This document shows, piece after piece, positions 57,895 through 64,000 of a DNA stretch of 64,000 nucleotides. The notes beneath the pieces were generated by a model that was not told where the DNA came from, ran no database searches, and saw only the letters and a program-made list of their open reading frames with translations. Both the position numbers and the translations under genes were made by a program. The DNA is from Streptomyces sp. NBC_01591 (GTDB taxonomy: Bacteria > Actinomycetota > Actinomycetes > Streptomycetales > Streptomycetaceae): NCBI RefSeq assembly GCF_035918155.1, contig NZ_CP109327.1:5642001-5706000 (forward strand), given 5' to 3'. Every line of letters begins with the position of its first letter. Position 1 is the first letter of the stretch.

Positions 57895-59831
57895 ACGATC
57901 TGGTGTTCGCGCTGGCCGGGACCGTCGGGGTGGTGACGCTGGCGATCGGTATGGCCGTCGGCGCACGACGGCTGCTGGGCCTGCGCGTCGGCACCCTGCG
58001 CATGGTCCTGGCCTCCCTGGTCGGCTTCGCCACCGCCGTGTTCTTCGGCAACATGGTCCAGCCGCCGATGGAGCGGGGAGTGCTCGCCACCGTCATGGTG
58101 GGCATCTCCGTCTTCGTCACGATGGCGTTCCTGGTCCTGGCCGACGTCGTGATGCCGGACCGTTCGCGACCCGTGGCCTGGACCCGCAGACTGCGCAGAC
58201 GCATCATGCGGACCCATCGCTACGCGCAGATCGGCGTGATCCTGGCCCGGCACGGCCTGGCCCCCTTCCTGCGGCGCAAGGACCGGAACCGGGCGGGCCG
58301 GCTCGCCTCCCACCGGCTCGCCCGGTCCCTGCGCCTGGCCATCGAGGACGGCGGGGTCACCTTCGTCAAACTCGGGCAGCTCATGTCGACCCGGCCGGAC
58401 GCGATCCCGCGGGAATTCACCGAGGAACTGAGCAGACTGCAGTGCCAGGTGCCGCCCTCGCCCTGGCCGGAGGTCCGCCGGGTGCTGGCCGACGAGCTCG
58501 GCGACCTGGTGGACTCGGAGTTCGCCGAGTTCGACCCGGAGCCGCTGGCCGCCGGATCGATCGCCCAGGTGCACGAGGCCCGGCTGCGCTCCGGCGCCAA
58601 GGTCGTGATCAAGATCCAGCGGCCGGGCATCCGCCAGATCGTGGAGCGCGACCTGGACATCATGAGCCGGATCGCGGCCACGCTGGAGGACCGGGCCGAC
58701 TGGGCGCGGGCCATCGGCACCGTCACCCTGGCCGCCGGGTTCGCCACCGCGCTGCGCGAAGAGCTCGACTTCCAGGCCGAGTTGCGCAACATGAGGGCCA
58801 TCGGAGCAGCCGCGGTCGAGGCCGGCACGGCGGTGATCGTGCCCGAGCTGCACGAGAAGCTGTGCACGAAGCGGGTGCTCGTCATGGAGTGGCTGGACGG
58901 CGTCCCCCTCGGCGAGGCGGGACCCGTCATCGAACGGGACGGACTGGACCGCGAGAAGCTCGCGGCCGTCCTGCTCGACTGCATGATGCGCCAGATCATG
59001 ATGCACGGCGTCTTCCACTGCGACCCGCACCCCGGCAACGTCCTGCTGCTCGGGGACGGCCGGCTCGCCCTGCTGGACTTCGGTGTGGTGGGCCGGCTGG
59101 ATGCCAAGGCCCGGGGCGCGCTGCGCGATCTGCTGCTCGCGATCAAGCGGGAGGACCGGGAGGCGCTGCGCGACGCGCTGCTGGACCTCGTGGTGCGCCA
59201 CGACGACCTGGACGAGCAGGAGCTGGAGCGTGAACTCGGCGAATTCGTCGCCCTGTTCCTCACCGCGGGTTCCACCCCCGACCTGGAGATGTTCGCCGGA
59301 CTGTTCCGGCTGATCGCCTCGCACGGGCTGTCGGTACCGCCGCAGGTCGCCGGGGTGTTCCGGATGCTCGCCACCCTGCACGGCACCCTGATGCAGCTGG
59401 CACCGGGCTTCGACATCATCGCCGAGTCACGGGAACTGGTCGCCGGTTACTACACCGAGCGCCTGCAACCCTCCTCGCTGCGCGCCTCCGCGGGCGAGAA
59501 CCTGCTCAGCATGATCTCCATGCTCGGCAAGGTGCCCAGACGCCTGGACCGGATCACCGGCGCCCTGGAACAGGGGCGCCTGGGCGTCACCGTCCGGCTC
59601 GGCGCCCGCGAACGGGACCGCAGGCTCGTCACCGGACTGGTGCATCTGACCCTGCTCACGGTGCTCGCCGCGGCCTTCGGGATCATGGCCGTCCTTCTGC
59701 TCGGCACCCGTAGCGGCCCGCTCATCACACCCACGCTGAGCCTGCTGCACGTATTCGGCTACAACCTGCTGGTCGTCAGCTCCGTGCTGGGCCTGCGCGT
59801 TCTCGTCCGGGTGTTCCGGGGCGAGTCCTGA
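57891..59831 (+). CDS. UbiB/ABC1 (ADCK) family atypical kinase
   Basis: A 646-aa protein from GTG 57891, coupled to the methyltransferase. Three N-terminal hydrophobic segments (about residues 1-85) precede the ADCK core: KLGQ motif (K160), AAGSIAQVHEA (the Ala-rich loop replacing a glycine loop), VVIKIQRPG (ATP Lys), HCDPHPGN (about 376-383) and LLDFG. Two C-terminal membrane helices follow. The family regulates or supports quinone and isoprenoid-lipid metabolism, mostly through ATPase activity. No ubiquinone genes are here, but a polyprenyl diphosphate synthase lies 3 kb away. A role in the peptide pathway is not evident. Confidence 0.94.
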   Translation: MNDLVFALAGTVGVVTLAIGMAVGARRLLGLRVGTLRMVLASLVGFATAVFFGNMVQPPMERGVLATVMVGISVFVTMAFLVLADVVMPDRSRPVAWTRRLRRRIMRTHRYAQIGVILARHGLAPFLRRKDRNRAGRLASHRLARSLRLAIEDGGVTFVKLGQLMSTRPDAIPREFTEELSRLQCQVPPSPWPEVRRVLADELGDLVDSEFAEFDPEPLAAGSIAQVHEARLRSGAKVVIKIQRPGIRQIVERDLDIMSRIAATLEDRADWARAIGTVTLAAGFATALREELDFQAELRNMRAIGAAAVEAGTAVIVPELHEKLCTKRVLVMEWLDGVPLGEAGPVIERDGLDREKLAAVLLDCMMRQIMMHGVFHCDPHPGNVLLLGDGRLALLDFGVVGRLDAKARGALRDLLLAIKREDREALRDALLDLVVRHDDLDEQELERELGEFVALFLTAGSTPDLEMFAGLFRLIASHGLSVPPQVAGVFRMLATLHGTLMQLAPGFDIIAESRELVAGYYTERLQPSSLRASAGENLLSMISMLGKVPRRLDRITGALEQGRLGVTVRLGARERDRRLVTGLVHLTLLTVLAAAFGIMAVLLLGTRSGPLITPTLSLLHVFGYNLLVVSSVLGLRVLVRVFRGES

Positions 59832-59885
59832 TGTACGTACCGCCGTCACCGCGAATCGAAGCGAACCACTGACTGGAGGCGTCCC

Positions 59886-60413
59886 ATGAAGTCGACCGAC
59901 CGCAAGCGCTGGGGAGTTCCCGGCGGCCCCGATCTCCTTGACCTGGTGCCCGACCTGCTGGATCAGTTCGTCGGCGGTTGGTACGGGCCCTACGGCCAGG
60001 GGCTGCGCGGCACCGTACTGCTGCTGCTCGCCGAGGCGCCGCACACCGGGGCCGCGCTGATCGAGGAGATCGGCCGGCGCGGCCCCGGCCCCGCGCGGCC
60101 CGCCGCCGACGAGGTGTACCCGCTGCTGCAACAGCTCGCCGACGAGGGCCTGGTGACCTCCGACACGCAGGACGGCCCGCGCACGTACACCCTCACCGAG
60201 AAGGGCCGGGAGGCCGTCCCGGAGGGGGACTTCGACCGTGCCCGGCGGGCCGCGCCGGGCACCCGGGCCATGGAGGCGCACCGGCTGATGGGCGAGGTCG
60301 TCATGGCCGCGGGGCGGCTGGCGTGGTCGGGCGACGAACGGAAGATGGAGCGCGCGGCCGAGGTGCTCACCGAAGCGCGCCGGAAGCTGTACGCGCTGCT
60401 CGCCGAGGACTGA
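59886..60413 (+). CDS. PadR-family transcriptional regulator
   Basis: A 175-aa winged-helix regulator with TVLLLLAEAPHTGAALIEEI, VYPLLQQLADEGLV and a RTYTLTEKGREAV wing, followed by a helical C-terminal dimerisation region. GGAGG lies six bases before ATG 59886. PadR proteins typically repress nearby genes until a small ligand binds. Candidate targets are its own operon (through the palindrome at 56694) or the convergent MMPL transporter. It is followed by two strong hairpins. Confidence 0.93.
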   Translation: MKSTDRKRWGVPGGPDLLDLVPDLLDQFVGGWYGPYGQGLRGTVLLLLAEAPHTGAALIEEIGRRGPGPARPAADEVYPLLQQLADEGLVTSDTQDGPRTYTLTEKGREAVPEGDFDRARRAAPGTRAMEAHRLMGEVVMAAGRLAWSGDERKMERAAEVLTEARRKLYALLAED

Positions 60414-60440
60414 CCGGCGCCGGTCCGGAGCACGCACCAC

Positions 60441-60482
60441 AGCGGCCGGAGCGCGGGCGATCCGCCCCGCGCTCCGGCCGCT
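60441..60482. terminator. Hairpin terminator 1 after the PadR gene
   Basis: The arms 60441-60457 and 60466-60482 are perfect 17-base complements (core GCGGCCGGAGCGCGGG) around an 8-base loop. It lies 27 bases after the PadR stop and is U-poor, as usual in Streptomyces. It can act on both strands. Confidence 0.75.
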
Positions 60483-60526
60483 TCGCGCTGTCCGGGCATC
60501 GGGTGCGCGCGAGGTGCGGGGTACGG

Positions 60527-60573
60527 GCAGGGCCCGCCCCCGGACGGGGGTCCGGTCCGGGGGCGGGCCCTGC
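60527..60573. terminator. Hairpin terminator 2 between PadR and the MMPL gene
   Basis: The arms 60527-60545 and 60555-60573 are perfect 19-base complements around a 9-base loop. It ends 12 bases past the MMPL stop, so it best serves the minus-strand transporter and may also stop PadR read-through. Confidence 0.8.
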
Positions 60574-60585
60574 GCCGCGTACGGG

Positions 60586-62742
60586 TCAGCCGGACGTGCC
60601 GACCGATTCCTTCGCCAGCGGCGTACCGCTGTCCGGTGCGGCCGGCCGGGACCCGCCCCGGCCGCCCGGCCACCAGGCCCGGCGCCCCAGCAGGGTGGTG
60701 ACGGCGGGCACCAGCAGCATCGCCATGACGAACGCGGTGAGCAGGATGCCGAAGGCGACGGCGAAGCCCATCTGCTGGAGCATGGTGTTCTCGGCCAGGA
60801 GCAGCACACCGAAGGTGCCCGCCAGGATCACGGCGGCGGCCCCGATCGTCGACGCGGAGCTGACGATCGCGTGCCGGGTCGCCTCGGCCGGATCGACACC
60901 CCGCCGTACCTCCTCGCGCAGCCGGGCGATCATGAGGATGTTGTAGTCCGTACCGATCGCCACCACGAAGAGGTACAGGATCACCGGCAGGGTGAACAGG
61001 AGCCCGCTCTCGCCCTTGAGGTCCTGGAAGAGCCACACGGTGGACCCCAGGGTCGCCCCGAAGCCCAGACCGACGGCGAGCATCAGGTACCAGGGCGCCA
61101 CGACGCTGCGCAGCAGCAGCCCGAGGATGACCATGATGGCCAGTCCGGCCGCCGGGAAGACCAGCGAGTAGTCGTGGTTGACCGCGGCCTGGACATCGGC
61201 CATCACCCCGCTGGTGCCGCCGACCAGCGCCTCCGTGCCCTCGGGCGCCGCTTCGTGCGCGGCGTCGCGCAGCGGACCCGAGACCAGCTCGATGGCCTGG
61301 TCACCGGTCGGCCGGTAGTCGATCATCACGGCGATCTGGGCGACGTCGCCGCCGGGGCTCGTCACGGCGGGGGAGACCGTGCCGACACCGTCGACGGCGG
61401 CCAGTTCCTTGCCGTACGCGCCGAGCGCGGCCTGGTCCAGCTTGCCGCCGTCCTCGGTGTGGACCAGCACCCACACCGGGTCGGTCTGGCCGGCGGCGAA
61501 GCCGCGCTGCAGGTCCTCCATCGCCTGGACGGACTCCAGCTCCTTCGGCAGCGAACTCCCGCTGTCGAAGATCGGGTTGAAGCTGAGCGAGCCCACCGCG
61601 AGAACGGCGAGCAGTCCGGCCGAGCCCGCCGCGACCCAGCCGGGACGGCGCCCGATGAGCGTGCCGACGCGCTGCGAGAGCCGGTGCTCCGGCTGCTTGC
61701 GCCAGGCCTTGGACGGCCAGAACACCTTGGAACCGAGGAGCGAGAAGACCGCCGGTACGAGGGTCAGCGCCGCCACGAGGGTCACGGCCACCGAGATGGC
61801 CAGGGCGGGGCCCATCGCGCGGAACATGCCCAGGCTGGACAGCAGCAGGGCGAGGAAGGCGACGATCACGGCGCCCGCGGCGGAGGCGATGGTCTCGCCG
61901 ACCTTGCCGACCGCGTCGGCCATGGCCTGCTTGGGCTCCTGGCCGGTACGCAGGTGCTCCCGGTAGCGGAAGAGCAGGAACAGGATGTAGTCGGTGCCGA
62001 CGCCGAACAGCACGACGATCAGGATGGACGAGATCGACGCGTCGGTCTTGAGGCCGCCGAGATCGGACACGGTGGCGATCAGTCCGTTGGCGACCACGAA
62101 GACCACTGAGATCACCAGCAGTGGAAGGAACGCGATCAGCGGGCTGCGGAAGATGACGAGCAGCAGCACCACGATGAGGGCCATCGTGGCCATCATGATC
62201 ATGGCGTCGGTGTTGCCGGAGGAGTGCATGGTGTCCACCGCCGTGGCCGTCTGGCCGGTGATGCCCATGCTCAGCGAGGTGGACTTCAGCAGCGGCTTGA
62301 CCCGCTCGCGCAGCTCCTCGACCGACTTCATCAGGTCCGCGTCGTAGGGGTCCTTCGAGGTGGCCAGGATATTGGCCAGCGCGATCTTCCCGTTGGCGGA
62401 GACGGACTGCGGGTTGGTCTCCACCCGCTTGATCTTCTTCAGCCCCGCCTTGTCCAGACCGGTGACGACCTCGGCCACGTCGGCCTTGTCGGCGGTGGTC
62501 AGGGGAGCCTTGTCCTTGCGCTGGAAGACCGCGACGGAGGCGGGCTGCTCCTGCCGCGGGAAGGCACGCTCCTGCACCTTCCCGACCTGTACCGACTCGT
62601 AGTGCGACGGCAGGAAGTCGGCCTGGTCCTGGGTCGGCTTCAGCTGGGGAGCGAGGGATGCCAGGGCGACTGCCGCAATGATCCAGGCGAGAATGGTCAG
62701 CCAGGGATGCTTGACGGCGGACTGCCCGATCCTTCCGAACAT
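60586..62742 (-). CDS. MMPL/RND-family membrane transporter
   Basis: A 718-aa protein with the MMPL layout: N-terminal helix (SAVKHPWLTILAWIIAAVALASL), a large extracytoplasmic domain, a helix bundle including LFGVGTDYILFLLFRYREHL, a short basic cytoplasmic linker, then a second copy of the pattern with IGTDYNILMIARLREEV. Both GTDY motifs carry the Asp thought to relay protons. ATG 62742 was chosen for AAGGAG just upstream; longer starts add Cys/Arg-rich, non-coding-looking sequence. Relatives export lipids or hydrophobic metabolites. It is convergent with PadR and divergent from the prenyl synthase. A link to peptide export is possible but unproven. Confidence 0.95.
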   Translation of the reverse strand: MFGRIGQSAVKHPWLTILAWIIAAVALASLAPQLKPTQDQADFLPSHYESVQVGKVQERAFPRQEQPASVAVFQRKDKAPLTTADKADVAEVVTGLDKAGLKKIKRVETNPQSVSANGKIALANILATSKDPYDADLMKSVEELRERVKPLLKSTSLSMGITGQTATAVDTMHSSGNTDAMIMMATMALIVVLLLVIFRSPLIAFLPLLVISVVFVVANGLIATVSDLGGLKTDASISSILIVVLFGVGTDYILFLLFRYREHLRTGQEPKQAMADAVGKVGETIASAAGAVIVAFLALLLSSLGMFRAMGPALAISVAVTLVAALTLVPAVFSLLGSKVFWPSKAWRKQPEHRLSQRVGTLIGRRPGWVAAGSAGLLAVLAVGSLSFNPIFDSGSSLPKELESVQAMEDLQRGFAAGQTDPVWVLVHTEDGGKLDQAALGAYGKELAAVDGVGTVSPAVTSPGGDVAQIAVMIDYRPTGDQAIELVSGPLRDAAHEAAPEGTEALVGGTSGVMADVQAAVNHDYSLVFPAAGLAIMVILGLLLRSVVAPWYLMLAVGLGFGATLGSTVWLFQDLKGESGLLFTLPVILYLFVVAIGTDYNILMIARLREEVRRGVDPAEATRHAIVSSASTIGAAAVILAGTFGVLLLAENTMLQQMGFAVAFGILLTAFVMAMLLVPAVTTLLGRRAWWPGGRGGSRPAAPDSGTPLAKESVGTSG

Positions 62743-63035
62743 GAGACTCCTTCGGTGCGTCTTTCCAGAGGGCACCTGATTCTGGGCGCGGGAACTTCCC
62801 CGCCCCGTGCCGCACGAACGGATGTGGCAGCAACCTGCCGCGCACCGTCGGAGCGCGGGTGCGGGGCAGGTGCGCACCCCCGTCGAGGGGCGGGCTGGCA
62901 GGAAGATGACAGCGGGGGCATCAAGCGGCCAGCGTTGTTGCCGGGCCCGGAGGGCGGACCGGATCCTCGGACGATGAATCCGTACTCCTGCGCGCACCGA
63001 ACCGTCGCCGCCCGTCCGGTGGATACGGTGAGGGC
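62743..63035. promoter_or_regulatory. Divergent intergenic region, MMPL / prenyl synthase
   Basis: This 293-bp non-coding region should contain divergent promoters. I see the MMPL ribosome site (AAGGAG on the minus strand near 62747-62752) but no clear promoter hexamers, palindromes or riboswitch. Confidence 0.5.
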
Positions 63036-64000
63036 ATGACCGTCGCGGCGCCGACGGGATCCGGACTACTGGCCCATATGGCAGTGGGCGAACCGGAGTT
63101 CGAGAACAGGATCACCGAGTCGCTGCTCGCCGTCGAGAAGCGGCTGCTGGACTGTGTGGCGAGTGCCCCCGACCCGAGGGTCGCCGAACTCACGGGCCAT
63201 CTCGCCGCGGCGGGCGGCAAGCGGCTGCGCCCGCTGCTGGTGCTGCTCGGCGCGGAGTTCGGCGAACCGTTCCGCGACGGGGTGACCGAGGCCGCCGTCA
63301 TCGCCGAACTCGTCCACATCTCCTCGCTCTACCACGACGACGTGATGGACGGGGCGACGATGCGGCACGGCGTGGCCAGCGTCAACGCGCGCTGGGGCGA
63401 ACGGCTCGCGGTGGCCGGCGGGAACTGGCTGCTCGCCCGCGCGGCGCAGCTCGCCTCCGGGCTGGGCGCGCAGGCCGTGCGCTTCAACGCCGAGGTTGCT
63501 AGCAGGCTGGTCGCGGGGCAGTTGGGAGAGCTGACGGGGCCGGCCCCGGACGAGGACCCCGTCGAGCACTTCTTCCAGGTCACCGAGGGCAAGACCGCCG
63601 CGCTGCTCTCCATGTCGACGGCGATCGGCGCACTCCAGGCCGGAGCCCCGGCCGGGTGCCAGGACACCCTCACGGAGTACGGGAACCAGCTCGGCATCGC
63701 GTTCCAGATATCCGACGATCTGCTCGACCTGGCCGCCCCCGCCGCCCTCACCGGCAAGGAGCAGGGCAAGGACCTCGGGGCGGGCGTGTCCAGCCTGCCG
63801 GTGCTCCTCGCCCAGGACGACACGAGCCCGGAGGGCGCCGAACTGCGGGCGCTGCTGGCGGACGGCCCGATCGAGGGGGCCGAGGCCAGGCACCGGGCAC
63901 TGGAACTCTTCCGGGCCTCTCCCGCGCCCGCCCGGGCGCAGGCCCATCTGTACCGACGGCTGGACCGGGCCAGGGCGGCGCTGGAGCCGCTGCCGCCGTG
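63036..64000 (+). CDS. Polyprenyl diphosphate synthase (3' partial by about one base)
   Basis: The frame runs 321 codons from ATG 63036 and meets the window edge on TG, so the stop (probably TGA) completes at the next base. It has GGKRLRPLLV, the first aspartate-rich motif DDVMD (residue 101 onward) with RHG after it, GKTAALL, and the second motif DDLLD (residue 227 onward), which is complete trans-prenyltransferase chemistry. Substrates are IPP plus an allylic diphosphate. Streptomyces homologues of this length usually make menaquinone side chains (hepta- to nonaprenyl), so it is probably primary metabolism at the cluster border; chain length cannot be read reliably here. Confidence 0.93.
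   Translation, partial: MTVAAPTGSGLLAHMAVGEPEFENRITESLLAVEKRLLDCVASAPDPRVAELTGHLAAAGGKRLRPLLVLLGAEFGEPFRDGVTEAAVIAELVHISSLYHDDVMDGATMRHGVASVNARWGERLAVAGGNWLLARAAQLASGLGAQAVRFNAEVASRLVAGQLGELTGPAPDEDPVEHFFQVTEGKTAALLSMSTAIGALQAGAPAGCQDTLTEYGNQLGIAFQISDDLLDLAAPAALTGKEQGKDLGAGVSSLPVLLAQDDTSPEGAELRALLADGPIEGAEARHRALELFRASPAPARAQAHLYRRLDRARAALEPLPP

Overview
The base composition (very high GC, strong G/C preference at third codon positions), frequent GTG starts, ATGA/GTGA gene overlaps and the gene families point to an actinomycete, most likely a Streptomyces. Bases 1 to about 53,660 are part of a nonribosomal peptide synthetase (NRPS) cluster. The cluster continues to the left of the window: the first reading frame is already open at base 3 and enters a condensation domain directly.

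Assembly line (1-39571). Two giant NRPS genes are joined by a GTGA start/stop overlap. NRPS-1 reads [C-A-T-E][C-A-T-E][C-A-T][C-A-T][C-A-T-E]. NRPS-2 reads [C-A-T][C-A-T][C-A-T][C-A(nMT)-T-E][C-A-T-TE]. Ten-residue specificity codes read by eye against the GrsA Phe domain suggest D-Ser1, D-X2, Tyr-like 3, X4, D-X5, Asn6, Pro7, Gly8, N-methyl-D-Tyr-like 9 and X10, released by the terminal thioesterase. The kind of upstream (DCL- or LCL-like) C domain agrees with the positions of the four epimerases. Several parts of this line (end of A, T, E) are nearly perfect internal DNA repeats with unusual codon use, which indicates recent gene conversion.

Tailoring and export (39622-53664). A P450 is followed, with ATGA overlaps, by two free-standing A-T-C proteins. 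Their A-domain codes predict Asn and Phe, and both C domains have lost the catalytic histidine. Next come a DrrB-like ABC permease, an MFS transporter, a second P450 with a lysine in place of the I-helix acid, a DrrA-like ABC ATPase, a third P450 and a YbaK-type aminoacyl-tRNA deacylase-like protein. The likeliest reading is that amino acids held on free-standing carriers are beta-hydroxylated by P450s. The dead C domains may act as docking or interface domains. This detached A-T-C*/P450/YbaK set is the most unusual part of the window. Everything from base 1 to 53664 is on the plus strand with gaps of 50 bp or less, so it may be one transcript or a few very long ones.

Regulation and flank (53677-64000). 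A minus-strand operon carries a membrane protein with CxxC motifs, a histidine kinase and a LuxR-type response regulator, joined by 4-base overlaps. It diverges from an O-methyltransferase, UbiB/ABC1 kinase and PadR regulator unit across a region holding a perfect 16-bp palindrome. Two strong hairpins separate PadR from a convergent MMPL transporter. A polyprenyl diphosphate synthase runs to the right edge. These flanking genes may or may not belong to the peptide cluster.

The acyl starter, any MbtH protein and the cluster's left border are not in the window, so no product can be named.
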